DNA of 64,000 nucleotides from NCBI GenBank assembly GCA_030220185.1, contig JASPKZ010004560.1:1034093-1098092 (forward strand). Reading direction: 5' to 3'. The translations under genes and the position numbers were made by a program. Origin of the DNA: Diploptera punctata (lineage: Eukaryota; Arthropoda; Insecta; Blattodea; Blaberidae). Below, in pieces: positions 42,371-52,831 of the stretch (position 1 is the stretch's first letter; each line of letters begins with the position of its first letter). Under the pieces are notes generated by a model. That model worked only from the letters and a program-made list of their open reading frames with translations, did no database searches and was not told the DNA's origin.

Positions 42371-42560
42371 CCACCGCTGTGGTCTCGAGGTAGCGTACTT
42401 GACACGCAGCGGGCCCGGGTTCGATCCCCAGTCAGGACAATTTTCCTAGGTGAGATTTTTCGAGGTTTTTCCTCACTTTTAAGATTAATATCAGGAAACT
42501 TTAAGGCCCAAATGGTCCCCGAACACCATGTGGTCATCATTATCATCAATATCATATTCG
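42371..42560 (+). mobile_element. SINE1, 3'-truncated
   Basis: Head CCACCGCTGTGGTCTCGAGG and B-box GGTTCGATCCC, then TTAAGGCCCAAATGGTCCCC and ATCATTATCATC. The terminal hairpins and tail are missing. Confidence 0.85.
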
Positions 42561-42589
42561 CCTAATTAGCTTAAGTTTAGTTTAAGGCC

Positions 42590-42730
42590 TCTACTGGAGT
42601 ATGATTACCATCATCATCAACACTCATATCATAGGGGCAGCGTAACTCCGCCTTCCACGCGCCCCAAACCCAGAAGTAGTTTACAAGTACGCCATGCCAG
42701 GAGAGAACACCAGAAATGTCGAATTAATAA
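42590..42730 (+). mobile_element. SINE4 body fragment
   Basis: GGGGCAGCGTAACTCCGCCT, CGCCATGCCAGGAGAGAAC and CCAGAAATGTC match the body of SINE4 at 25741-26028. No tRNA head. Confidence 0.65.
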
Positions 42731-42739
42731 CCTGGGTCA

Positions 42740-43770
42740 TTAAAAAAAACATTAACAACTTTATGTCTTAGTACTTTAAAATCTAACAAATATATTAGTA
42801 AGCAGACTTATTGTATTAATGGCATTCTAGGAGATCATCAATGTGGATTTAGAAGAAACAGGTCTACAACAGATCAGATTTTTAGTATCAGACAGATTTT
42901 AGAAAATAAATGGGAATATAATAGTATTGTACATCAACTATTCGTAGACTTCAAAAACGTATACGATTCAATTAAGAGGGAGAAATTATATAGTATCCTG
43001 CTGGAGTTGGGAATTCCTAAAAAGTTAGACTTATACGAATGTGTCTTAATGGCACAAAAAGTAGGGTGCGTGTAGGCAAACAGTTTTCGGATACTTTTGA
43101 AATCCAGAATGGGTTGAAGCAAGGAAATTCACTATCTCCTCTACTATTTAATTTTGTACTAGAGCACGCCATCAAATCTTTAGAGGATGAATAAGGCCTA
43201 CGACTCAATAGTATTAATAAGCTGTTAGTTTATGCTGATGATGTACTATTAGGCCATAGCGAGGAGATAATTAGGGCCAACACGCACACACTACTGAGTA
43301 CCACTAAGAAATTTGGACTGGAAGTAAATATCAATAAAACTAAATATAATGGTGACACACACAAATGCATTATATAATGGAAATGGACAACTAATGAACA
43401 AATGATGAAAATTTTGAGGAAGTGACTGAATTCAAATACTAGGAACAATAATCACAAATAGGAATGAGATGCACAAGGAAATTAAAACATAGGCTCAATT
43501 CCTAGAAAATGCGTGGCTATTATGCATTGGAGAGACTTCTTGATGTCCGAACTCCTTTCAAAAAACGTTAAACTGAAATTCTAAACTATTATTTATATAA
43601 CTACCAGTTTTATTGTATGGATTTTGAAACGTGGACTCTAGTGTTTTAGGGAGGAAATGAGATTACGAGTTATTTGATAATAAAATCAGTAGGAAAATTT
43701 TTGGACCTAAAGAGAGATGAATCTACAGGTGAATGGAAGAAGACAGAATGACAGTGAGTAACATTGTCTT
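42740..43770 (+). mobile_element. LINE-A reverse transcriptase, decayed
   Basis: Broken frames keep GDHQCGFRRNRSTTDQIF, VRLIRMCLNGTKSRVRVGK, NGLKQGNSLSPLLFNFVLEH and INKLLVYADDVLLGHSEE, where one codon around YADDV is lost, then the C-terminal blocks to GEWKKT. Ends at 43770 without a tail. Stops throughout. Confidence 0.85.
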
Positions 43771-43784
43771 TATTGATTATATCG

Positions 43785-44295
43785 TTTTTCCGCATCACCA
43801 AAGGTTTCCGAGAGACACGCATTTATTATAACATTTAAAACACTTTATATTTTCTCTCTACAAACATCGAACGTAACCTACACATATTCGAACAATTTCG
43901 GAACTCACCTATGAAGTAAGAACATGACGATTTTCCTGCTATATATTTCGGGCTGTGGGGGAGCATCCCTCATTGCGTGTTCAACAATAAAAATCGTTCC
44001 AGCATAAAATTAGGATTCCATTTGCCTATATCGCTTTTTTTTTTCCCATAGGTTAAATCTCCTGATTAAAGTGGGTTTTGCTCGTGCTCAATCGCTCATT
44101 GCCCCAAGATTTTCCGGGAAAAAAAAATGTAGGTTCATTAAAAAAATATTATTTAAACCATTAATTTAAATTTAAATAAATAAAACTGTTGGTGATGGAC
44201 AAATTCCGAATACATATTTGAAAACAAGATAAAAACTGAATTAAGTACAACTATTGGTACTCATGAGACAAAAATCATGTTGACCAGTGTAATTT
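43785..44295 (-). repeat. Repeat V, copy 2
   Basis: Minus-strand alignment with 12655-13130 from ACACTGGTCAACATGATTTT to GTCTCTCGGAAACC. The relic coding part is badly damaged (GKWNPN remains) and the GGTGAGT after the end of the frame is retained. Confidence 0.65.
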
Positions 44296-44649
44296 GCTTA
44301 TATGCATTTCATGTTATACTAACCATTTATTTTCTTTTCATTATAAAATATTGAGAGATAAACTGTATGCACCAAGGGTATTGTTAGTTATTGTACCCTC
44401 GTGCGACTATCCAAGCCTCAGGCCAAAGGGCCTCGGCCTGGTAACCTGTCTCCCTCAGGATATAATAATACTCTGGTATATAAATAATTAATAATTATGT
44501 AATTATTAATATGACATATGTAGACTACTATATAATTCTCTTGGGCGCTTTTATGTTTGACCATGTTGAAATGCAGTCATTATCCATCGGTAGCTGCACT
44601 TTAATGAATCTCATTAAACTGCATTTTTTGGCTAAAGTGCAAGTTTTCC
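44296..44649. other. No gene seen
   Basis: Includes a GC-richer stretch CAAGCCTCAGGCCAAAGGGC near 44410. Nothing recognised. Confidence 0.4.
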
Positions 44650-44822
44650 ACCAATTTTAAGATCCTCTTTTATTATCGTGTACACTGTTTTTTCCTCCTT
44701 CTTTTACCTTTTTGCTAACACACACCGAGACCCAAGGTGGAGATTTTAAATCCTCTGCCCCGCCGAGAATCGAACACGGGTCGCCGGAGTGAAAGGTAGG
44801 GACTCTACCTCTGAAACAACAG
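44650..44822 (-). mobile_element. SINE5, tRNA-derived, single copy
   Basis: The minus-strand head TTTCAGAGGTAGAGTCCC (A-box-like) and GTGTTCGATTCTCGGC (B-box), followed by GAGGATTTAAAATCTCC and a tapering AT-rich 3' part. No second copy to define its ends; it may be a tRNA pseudogene. Confidence 0.45.
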
Positions 44823-44855
44823 GAAATTTGATAAATATTTAAAACTAAACGTCGC

Positions 44856-45140
44856 GTCGGCCGCGATGGACTGGTGGTTACGTTCCATGTCTCTGGTGCC
44901 GAGGGTTGCGGGTTTAATCCCGGCGGGGTCGATGGATTTTTTTAGGATGGAAAAATGCAAGTATCAAGTCCTCCGGTAGGAACTTTAAGCCGTGGGTTGT
45001 GAGTCTGAAGATTTTTAAGGCTCGTAAAAGATCCTTAAGCCTCTAGGAATATCAGAAATGTCATAAAGGCAGCCTGGTGGCATTAGTAATAAAAAACATT
45101 AACCTTCAACTAAGCAGAGGCTACTGCTGAACACAACTGC
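44856..45140 (+). mobile_element. SINE3, tRNA-derived
   Basis: GGCCGCGATGGACTGGTGG (A-box), GCGGGTTTAATCCCGG (B-box), CAAGTCCTCCGGTAGG, GAGTCTGAAG and AAAGATCCTTAAGCC. Same order as 16608. Confidence 0.85.
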
Positions 45141-45349
45141 GCTCACACCAAGTCTCAAAGTGCGCGCCCGCGCCTAGGTGTCTGAATAGACAACACTGTT
45201 CTATATTAAGTTTTTTTTTTATCCAATGCATGATTTTTTTTTTTACCTTACGGTATATCTAAATCTAAATCTATAAGGGTTATAACGTTGTAACATTATG
45301 AAGTAAATTAACATGAAACAATACAACAACATACAGTCCATCATCATCA
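45141..45349. other. No gene seen; (ATC)n at right end
   Basis: Spacer ending in a short ATC repeat, which is the simple-repeat tail of the minus-strand LINE-C next to it. Confidence 0.5.
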
Positions 45350-45800
45350 TCATCATAGTACATTCACGAATTTAGGCCATTTGTTGGCCTGTTTCGGCCT
45401 CAAGAGAAACACCATCCAAAAGTCTTTTGAGTGGACGTCCTGGTCTTCTTCTTCCTGCAGGTTGATACCTTGACATTTGTTTGGGTATCCTATGATCTTC
45501 CATTCGATGAACATGTACCATCCATCTTGACTTATCTTCAGAAATGTTGTTTTCTAAAGGTTCCATGTGTAATTCTTCTAAGGTGCCTTCATTTTTTTTG
45601 TGATCTAGTAGTGTGTATCCTGCAGTCCTCCGAAGGTATCTCATTTCAGCAGATCTAAGTCTCTGTATATCCTTCCTTCTGTTTCAACGTCCATACTTCG
45701 CTACCATACAAAATAGTTTTATACACTTTTAGTCTTGAATGTTTTTGGACGAACTGTGGCTTGAAAATAGAATTTATTAAATGTAAAATCCCAATAAACT
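45350..45800 (-). mobile_element. LINE-C 3' end, second copy
   Basis: Minus-strand open frame MRYLRRTAGYTLLDHKKNEG, TLEELHMEPLENNISEDKSR, HRMEDHRIPKQMSRYQPAGR, RRPGRPLKRLLDGVSLEAET, GQQMA and stop, then GAATGTACTATGATGATG. Matches the 3' half of 4856-5719. 45801-46159 is unrecognised. Confidence 0.85.
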
Positions 45801-46159
45801 TATTAATTCTATCTCTACTCTATTTTTTATACAATCAAAATAATAAATAAAATTCCATCTCCCAAAAGTCAGTATCCAAGCAATATTTAGATATACAACA
45901 TACATTATCATAAGAATATTATAACAAAGATGAACAGAGTGAAATTAAATTATAGTTGCGAATAAAGACTATTTACAAACAAAATGAAGTAATTCTAACA
46001 TTTTTCGTTGATGAGAATATGATGAAGAGGAATGGAATACTTGTTTTCATTAAATTTGTAGTCTGTAACGCTGAAACCACAACATTGCACAATTAAATTA
46101 AAACATGTTTGAATTTCGTCTCTACATTTACTCAATGCAGTTTATATTTTAGAAATATA

Positions 46160-46622
46160 TAAACATGTCAAACTGAAATTATGTAAAACTATTATTCTAC
46201 CGGTTATATTATATGGATGCGAAACATGGACTCTTACTTTAAGGGAGGAAAGGAGATTACGAGTATTTGAGAATAAAGTTCTTAGGAAAATTTTTGGACC
46301 AAAGAGAGATGAACAGACAGGTGAACTACACGGTCTTTATAGGAAGCCAGATATAATAACAGTTAAGTCTCGTAGACTGCGATGGGCAGGACATGTGGCA
46401 CGAGTGGGGAATGAAAGGCGAGCATGGAAGCTTCTTGTAGGAAAACCAGAGGGAAAACGCCCAGTTGGTAGACCAAGAGAATAACATTAACTATGATTTC
46501 AGGGAAGTAGATTATACAGGGAATGATTGGAAAACATTAGCTGAGGATAGGAGTTATGGAGAGCTTATGTCCGCGCGGTCATGAACCTACGGGTTCGATA
46601 ATGCCAGTGAGTTAGTTAGTTA
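46160..46622 (+). mobile_element. LINE-A 3' end with tail
   Basis: VKLKLCKTIILPVILYGCET, WTLTLREERRLRVFENKVLR, KIFGPKRDEQTG, ELHGLYRKPDI, RLRWAGHVARVGNERRAWK, the KPEGKRPVGRP block and the GAACCTACGGGTTC hairpin with GAGTTAGTTAGTT. A small in-frame gap removes the EWRRLHN segment. Ends about 130 bp from the LRR3 stop. Confidence 0.88.
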
Positions 46623-46753
46623 TATACATATGCCTGAAATTTTCCATGTCGGTTAAAATTGAGTTAATGTGAAATTGGGAGCTATATTTGGACATTTAAG
46701 TCTAGATTAAGGTTAGAATCGTGTATATTTGCCATTTGTCTTACAGTTTTACA

Positions 46754-47563
46754 TCATGGCGTAAACCTAAAGTATCTCTTTATATTTGATTTATCTTGTA
46801 TTGATTTTCTTCTTAAACAATACGATATTATTAAACTTATGATAATAATTAAGAGCATGACACAGAGAGCTATAATAAACAGTTCACTCATGGTTTCTGG
46901 TATAGAAATGTCCATTATTTCACATTTATCACTTCTGATTTTTGTCCAGGAAGTTCCTTCCTTAAGCTCAGAATGTATACAAGTTATTTCCACTTCCATA
47001 CGTTTTTCTTCACTCCATTTCATTAATACATCAAATTCACAGCCACAAACAAAATAATTTCTTGATAGATCCACTCTTTTTAATGATGTCAGTGGTTTTA
47101 ACGTTTCAACTTTCAACGTTGTTAAAAGGTTAGAACTTAGAATCAAAGTTTCTAATTTAATTTGGGAGGCAAAAATATCATCCTCAAGGTTCTTGAGTTT
47201 GTTGTTGGATAAATCCAGGCACTTGAGTTTATTTAATTTGATAAACAATTTAGAATCCAATTTTTGTAAAGAGTTATGAGTTAAGATCAAAATTTGAAGA
47301 TTAGTCAAATGAATAAATGCATCATCATCTATGTATGTTAAACTGGTGTTAGATAATTTTAGATATTTGAGAAATGTATAAGATTCTGGAAAGAAATCAT
47401 CTTCTAATCTTCTAATGGTAAGATTAGTGCAATTTAGATGAGTGTGTGTGCAATTTCTTAGATTCGTACATTGTGGAGTTTTCCAGCAGTTTTCAATCGA
47501 TGTGTTTGCAAATGATGAAGCGATCGCCAGCAGATAAAACACAATCCACGTACGATTATCCAT
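46754..47563 (-). CDS. LRR3: short-tailed LRR membrane protein (269 aa)
   Basis: Third paralogue. From the ATG at 47563, chosen because a splice acceptor ends four bases upstream, the frame has a signal peptide (WIVFYLLAIASSFA), an N-terminal Cys cluster (C26, C32, C38, C45), LRRs LKYLKLSNTSLTYID, LQILILTHNSLQKLD, LKCLDLSNNKLKNLE, LETLILSSNLLTTLK and LKRVDLSRNYF, a cap with CGCEFDVLMKWSEEKRMEVE and C213, and a hydrophobic helix at 227-249. The cytoplasmic part is only about 20 residues and lacks the Tyr/Pro motif and NSLYL end of LRR1 and LRR2. It may act as a receptor partner or decoy, or be a truncated relative; the sequence cannot tell. An in-frame ATG seven codons upstream overlaps the acceptor and is less likely. 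Confidence 0.78.
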   Translation of the reverse strand: MDNRTWIVFYLLAIASSFANTSIENCWKTPQCTNLRNCTHTHLNCTNLTIRRLEDDFFPESYTFLKYLKLSNTSLTYIDDDAFIHLTNLQILILTHNSLQKLDSKLFIKLNKLKCLDLSNNKLKNLEDDIFASQIKLETLILSSNLLTTLKVETLKPLTSLKRVDLSRNYFVCGCEFDVLMKWSEEKRMEVEITCIHSELKEGTSWTKIRSDKCEIMDISIPETMSELFIIALCVMLLIIIISLIISYCLRRKSIQDKSNIKRYFRFTP

Positions 47564-47590
47564 GGTACTAGAAACAAAAAGCAATAGTTA
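47564..47590 (-). other. Predicted 3' splice site just upstream of LRR3 ATG
   Basis: Minus strand: GCTTTTTGTTTCTAG ends at 47568, then TACC and ATG. Same design as LRR1 and LRR2. Confidence 0.6.
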
Positions 47591-47615
47591 ATAAATAAGA
47601 TGAGTTTACATTCCA

Positions 47616-47752
47616 TATTAGTAGTTTCTTGAAGAACATGTTTTAGAACATAATCCTTGCTCAATCATCAGCTTGTACAGACTTAAGATCTGTAAGTTGT
47701 CGGCCCTGGATGTCGGCTCCTGTTCCCTCATCTCATGGTCCAAAGTACTTGC
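47616..47752 (-). repeat. Inverted arm, left, upstream of LRR3
   Basis: Reads on the minus strand CCGACATCCAGGGCCGACAA, CTGTACAAGCTGATGAT, AAACATGTTCTTCAAGAAAC, TACTAATATG. The same sequence lies in the opposite orientation at 48927-49062. The left arm is immediately upstream of the LRR3 acceptor and could be LRR3 5' UTR. Confidence 0.7.
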
Positions 47753-47764
47753 GTATTAAATTCC

Positions 47765-48925
47765 CGGGGAGAGAAATTTAAAACGCTAGTTCTTTGGAAT
47801 ATAATGGTACTATACATCAACTATACGCAGACTTCAAAAAGGCATACGATTCAATTAAGAAGTAGAAGTTATCCTGCTGGAGTTCGGAATTCCTAAAAAG
47901 TTAATTAGACTTATACGAATGTGTCTAAATGGCACAACGAGTAGGGTACGCGTAGACAAACAGTTTTCGGATACTTTTGAAATCCACAATGGGTTGAAGT
48001 AAGGAGATGCACTATCTCCTCTACTATTTAATTTTGTACTAGAACATGCCATCAAATCCTCAGAGGATGGAGAAGGCCTACAACTCAATGGTATTAATAA
48101 GCTGTTAGTTTATGCTGACGATGTAGTACTATTGGGCGATAGCGAAGAGCTACTAGAGATCAACACGCACACATTATTGGGTAACACTAAGAAATTGGGA
48201 CCGGAAGTAAATATCAATAAAACTAAATATATGGTCACACATAGAAGTACATTATATAATAGAAATGGACAGCTAATGAAAAATGATAGAACATTTGAGG
48301 AAGTGGCTAAATTCAAATACCTAGGAACAAAAATTACAAATAGGAATGAGATGCACAAAAAAATTAAACATAGGCTCAATTCTGGAAATGCATGCATTAT
48401 ACATTACAGAGACTTTTGACGTGTCATCTCCTTTCAAAAAACGTTAAACTGAAAATATATAAAACTATTAATCTACCAGTTATATTATATCGATGCGAAA
48501 CATGGGCTCTTACTATAAGGGAGGAAAAGAGATTACTAGTATTTGAGAATAAAGTTCTTAGGAAGATGTTTGGGCCAAAGAGAGATGAACAGACAGGTGA
48601 ATGTAGAAGACTGCATAACAGTACACTACATGATCTTTATAGGAAGTCAGATATAATAACAGTTAAGTCTTGCAGACTGCGATGGGCAGGACGTGTGTCA
48701 TGAATGGGAATGAAAGGCATGAGTGGAAGCTTCTTGTAGGAAAACCAGAGGGAAAACGCTCAGTTGGTAGACCAAGAATGAGGTGGGAGAATAACATTAA
48801 CTACGATTTGAGGGAATTAGATTATACAGGGGATGATTGTGAAACATTAGCTCAGGATAGGGATGTATGGATAGCTTATGTCCGCGCGGCCATGATCCTA
48901 CGGGTTTGATAGTGCCAATGAGTTG
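47765..48925 (+). mobile_element. LINE-A with catalytic YADD and 3' end
   Basis: Second longest copy. Frames give GTIHQLYADFKKAYDS, NGTTSRVRVDKQFSDTFEIH, LSPLLFNFVLEHAIKS, INKLLVYADDVVLLGDSEEL, TKYMVTHRSTLYNRNGQL, EVAKFKYLGTKITNRNEM, KTINLPVILYRCETWAL, GPKRDEQTGECRRLHN, KPEGKRSVGRPRMRWENNIN and DRDVWIAYVRAAMILR. The tail is reduced to GCCAATGAGTTGAG. Several stops and at least three frameshifts. It lies between the two inverted arms. Confidence 0.9.
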
Positions 48926-48926
48926 A

Positions 48927-49062
48927 GCTCTTTGGACCACAAAAAGAGGCACAGGAGTCGACATCCAGGGCCGACAACCTAAAGATCACCAGTGTGTACA
49001 AGCTGACGATAGAACAAAGTTGATGTTCTGAAACATGTCCTACCAGAAACTGCTAATATGAG
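48927..49062 (+). repeat. Inverted arm, right, with splice-donor-like end
   Basis: Forward strand reads CGACATCCAGGGCCGACAAC, GTACAAGCTGACGATAGAAC, AAACATGTCCTACCAGAAAC and TGCTAATATGAG, followed directly by GTAAGATT, a good splice donor. Aligned to the left arm over about 135 bp. Confidence 0.7.
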
Positions 49063-49153
49063 GTAAGATTAAATACTTATTTATTATGTGGAACCTCGTA
49101 ATATTACTTAATATTGTATTTATATAAGAAAACAATAGTTTATTTACATTATA

Positions 49154-49565
49154 ATTGGACCGGCAAAAAGGAACCAAGCCACACGACAACCGGACTGAGA
49201 TAAATGCAGTTGAAGTTAAATGTCGATAAAAAAAATCATAAATCAAAGTAAACAGTTAATTATTACTTCAACTAACAAAATATTAAGGAGCTCTATTTTA
49301 CGAGAAAGATTGTAACTCGAAACATTTTTTAATTCATAAAAAATAAATTTTTTGTAGTTGTTTGGTTGTTTCTGCTGAAGAAATGTGGCATATTCTAGTA
49401 GCGGTTTCTTACTTGGCCCATAGATGGCATAAGAATGCAGTATTTGATTGGATCTTTTCTGCAGGAGATGGAGTGATACTTGAGGAGCAATAATATAACA
49501 TTAACTCATAAGCCTATATTTCAAGTTAGAGAGTTGGTTCCTTTTTTTGCAGAATGTGGTCCAAT
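49154..49565. mobile_element. TIR-A element, uninterrupted copy
   Basis: Ends ATTGGACCGGCAAAAAGG and, reversed, ATTGGACCACATTCTGC. Aligned end to end, reversed, with 4784-6050 minus its LINE-C insertion. TA is present on the left; the right flank is TC, so one copy of the duplication has mutated. No ORF. Confidence 0.75.
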
Positions 49566-49669
49566 TCGATCTCAGAATTTTAGACTCTAGAATACGTATA
49601 TTTAGGTGACTAAAATAGGATTCAAAACTGTAAATAGATTCTAATATTCTACTGTAGGCATTAAAAAGT

Positions 49670-50300
49670 ATATTACGATGCAAGGTTGGAAGTGGTTTTC
49701 ACAGGACCGAGGAAAGTGTTTAAAAACCGAGCGATAGCGAGGTTTTTAATTTCCGAGATTCTTTAAAACACCTCACAAACGTGCGTTGTACATTAATCTT
49801 TTTCGCGGTGGTGTTTTCAAAATAATAAATAATGGTAAAATAATATCTTTGTTGGAAATATTTGCGTTCGTTATAAACAATTGACTAACGGTAACAGTGT
49901 TGGCAATGTTTATTAGTTGAAACAACAGGAGGCCACGAGAACAATTATTGATAAAACAACAGGAGCTGTGAGACCATTTAGTGAAAACATGGCGACAAGT
50001 ACGTATTTATTGTTTTATATTGTTTCAAATAGAGTTCAGTTCATTTAAAATGCAGTGATTTGTTTGGTATATTGTATATTAACACTACCTTTTGGATATT
50101 TTTTGTACGTAGTATACATAGAGGGCAGTGATTTTACTTACCCACACACTTTTGTAATATGTAATATTACAGTACAGTTATTTTATTACAGTACAGTTAT
50201 ATAGGTTGGCAATCCCGAAATGTAGGAAGTTGAACTTTCAATCATGGTCGCCAATGCTGTAAGTACGACAAAACGCACTATCGCGCAAAAACGTAAGATT
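49670..50300 (+). repeat. Repeat R, copy 4
   Basis: Full-length: TATATTACGATGCAAGGTTG, AGTGGTTTTCACAGGACCGA, AACCGAGCGATAGCGAGG, ACTACCTTTTGGATATTTTT, GACAAAACGCACTATCGCGC. Contains a local duplication around GATAAAACAACAGGAG near 49950. Confidence 0.88.
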
Positions 50301-50584
50301 ACAACATTGTATAATGAGACGTAAGACTTCTAACTTTTATCTTCGTTTCACACACAAACATTTTAATAATATATACTATCTGAGTTGCAGTCTCGTTTTT
50401 ATTAGATAAAAATCGCGACTCTAGTCATTAGAGAAGAATCTGGTGTGTCGAACCTGTAAGACGACCTACAGCTCAAATAACATCGTAGAGGAGACGTTCA
50501 TTCCATTCTTCCATATCATACTGGGATAGCGCAATTGATTTCAGATCGCGGTAGTCAGGGTAGTCTGCCTGACTAGTATGAATA

Positions 50585-50760
50585 TAGCATATTGCGATAC
50601 GAGTGTGGTAAACACTTGATACGGATCGAGGATAAGTTTAAAAAAACGAGGAGCTTACGCCGAGTTTTTTTTTTTTAATTTCCGAAATACCGTTATGTGT
50701 TTACCACATAAGTATTACACAGGCTTACTATTTTTTGCGCCATGTGTATTTATTTTAGTA
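50585..50760 (+). repeat. Repeat R, diverged subfamily, 5' hairpin region only
   Basis: CATATTGCGATACGAGTGTG start, outer arms GTGGTAAACAC and GTGTTTACCAC, inner TTAAAAAAACGAGGAGC with a T-rich partner, then ATTTTTTGCGCCATGTG. The base sequence of the arms differs from repeat R, but the pairing is kept. Confidence 0.6.
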
Positions 50761-52089
50761 TTTAAGATATTAACTAAAATATTAACCTATATATTATAAT
50801 ACACGAAGAAACATATTTGTACCCATTTTTAAGCAGATTGCGCGCACGGAGGAGTGTGATATTTGGCATAATTAAAGTTCATATAGAGAAGGAGCGCAGA
50901 AAAATAAAATGTATATATGTGTTACAAATAAATTAAATTAAACAAAATAAAATAAATTGTCTCTAAGGAATTATGTGTATTATTCATTCATTTGTGTACT
51001 CATTCATTTGTTTACGTTCGTACTGAAAGTGCAATGTTGTAAAAAGAAAATTGTACAGCAGCAATGTAAATTGACTTACTCTCGCATATTTATTATTAGT
51101 GATTTAAAAAAGTGAGTGCATTCCATTATTTAAATTTAAATTAAACCTGTCTAATCTTTGTTTAAGTAATTTCATTGCACTTTTTTATTTACATTTTCGC
51201 ACCTACTTCCATTGTGCATCGACATACAACATTGACGGTTTGGAGTGAGATACAAAGAAGGAGGGATATATATTCCCGTACACATAACAGTAGGCCAATT
51301 GCAAATTTAAATAGTATAAATAGTATACAAATGTCAAATGACTCGTTATTGTTCTTTAAACATGGCTTAGCCAAACTATACCACATATTTCCTATCGATC
51401 GTATTTTTAAAATAAATAAAAAATTAATGCATGATGACGTATTTGTGACAAACTTAAAAATTTAATGAATTGTGGTTGAATTTCGACCGCTGGGCGACCA
51501 CTAGTAAATATAATTGAAGATGAATGTTAGATTTCAGAAGGTGAATCGGATATATGTTTTACTATGGAGAAATAATAAATTAATATTGTTGGTCATGTCG
51601 CCATCTTATATTTGTTAAAACTGTGAAACCAGTTTGATTTAGGATGTATTTCTGATTATGGAGAGTGTTTTAGACGATGTGCAGTGATGATGAAATAAAA
51701 GAGGCGTGGAAAGCTGGATGTGATGAATTAACACCGAAATTAATACAAATTGCAGTATCACTATCAATATTTCAAAATAAATGTTTTTACTGGTGCTTTT
51801 GATAATTTTTAAAGTATTGAGATTTACTTTGTTTTCATAGCAACCAAGATTGTATGCGGGAATGTCAAATTACGATGCACATCAACAATAACAGTAAGTA
51901 TACAATATTAGCTACATAGTGCAAAAAATAAGTAAAGAACCGGCAAAATATGTATGACAACTTAAAAAAAGTAAGAATTTTATAATGGAATATATGGTAA
52001 AGTGGGGGAACTCTGATCAAACACTGGTACTAGAATACAAATTTTTTTCAGGTTATTTGAAAGTATATTTATATTTTTACACGCTTTAT
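50761..52089. other. No gene seen
   Basis: AT-rich. The longest frame (51175-51465, 96 codons) has no recognisable motif. Near 52000, GTAAAGTGGGGGAAC resembles an inverted sequence near 53375 flanking the T/U composite. Confidence 0.45.
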
Positions 52090-52830
52090 ATTATTAGCTT
52101 GACCTCTATCTGTCTATCTATGTAACGGAATTTTTCAACACGATTTTCACCCTCTTAAATACATTTGATCGACTTGAAACTTTGTATACTTGTAAAGGAC
52201 CAGTGACAATAGAATAATTCCATACATTGTTTCTAAGATCCTGGCCAGGATCATCAGGACATCAAAAAAGACCGATATAATAGGTTGCGGACTTATCGAC
52301 TTTTTAGTCTATCGTTGTAAGAAATTAATATTATATCCTATGGTAGCTTAGTTGGTAGAGCGGTGGATTGTAGTGGTATATAATTTCAGTAATCCACAGG
52401 TCGCTGGTTCAAATCCGGCTCGGAGGATTTTTTCTTTAGAAGAGTATTACTTTTAGCTCATATTACAATAGTATCGAATTTAAAAATATTTACATTTTTA
52501 TCTTATTTTGTAAAATATTAATGAGAATTTTGTAAACTTACCACATTGTAATTTACCCAAAAAATATGAGAAGGATACGATTAAGTGTAACTATTTATCT
52601 ATATTAAAATATTCAAAAAGATTATAATAATGTTAGTTAATAATAATAATTTAAAAAATATATATAATTATATTCGTGCGTAGGCACAAAAATATCGTAA
52701 GCAATTAAATTTTCATGGGATTCCGGTTTATGACAATCAATTAAACTAAAAATAAAAAAAATAGTTTAAAAAACTAAAATAACACGCTTTCTTAGAAAAC
52801 CAAACTAAAAAATTTAAAAAAAAAAGTTTA
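52090..52830 (+). repeat. Repeat T, copy 2, carrying a tRNA-Tyr
   Basis: Aligned with the minus strand of 37017-37795 except that the 103 bp LINE insert is absent. Order: GACCTCTATCTGTCTATCTA, AACACGATTTTCACCC, GATCCTGGCCAGGATC, tRNA-Tyr, GAGTATTACTTTTAGCTCAT, GTAAGCAATTAAATTTTCAT, then repeat U. Confidence 0.8.
52337..52427 (+). tRNA. tRNA-Tyr (GTA) with short intron, inside repeat T
   Basis: CCTATGG acceptor start, A-box TAGCTTAGTTGGTAGAGC, anticodon stem GTGGA/TCCAC perfectly paired, anticodon GTA, an 18-base insert after position 37 as in eukaryotic tRNA-Tyr genes, T arm GCTGG-TTCAAAT-CCGGC and acceptor TCGGAGG with discriminator A. One acceptor mismatch (A4 with G69), a GU-type pair at the stem base and a T in the D stem leave function uncertain. 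It is the better of two copies carried by the repeat. Confidence 0.6.
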
Positions 52831-52831
52831 A

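Noticed and set aside
47855..48397. Minus-strand frames over LINE-A
   Set aside because: Antisense shadows of the reverse transcriptase, as are similar minus frames at 43017-43448 and plus frames at 61175-61609.
51175..51465. 96-codon plus-strand frame in an AT-rich gap
   Set aside because: No recognisable motif and no splice or composition support.
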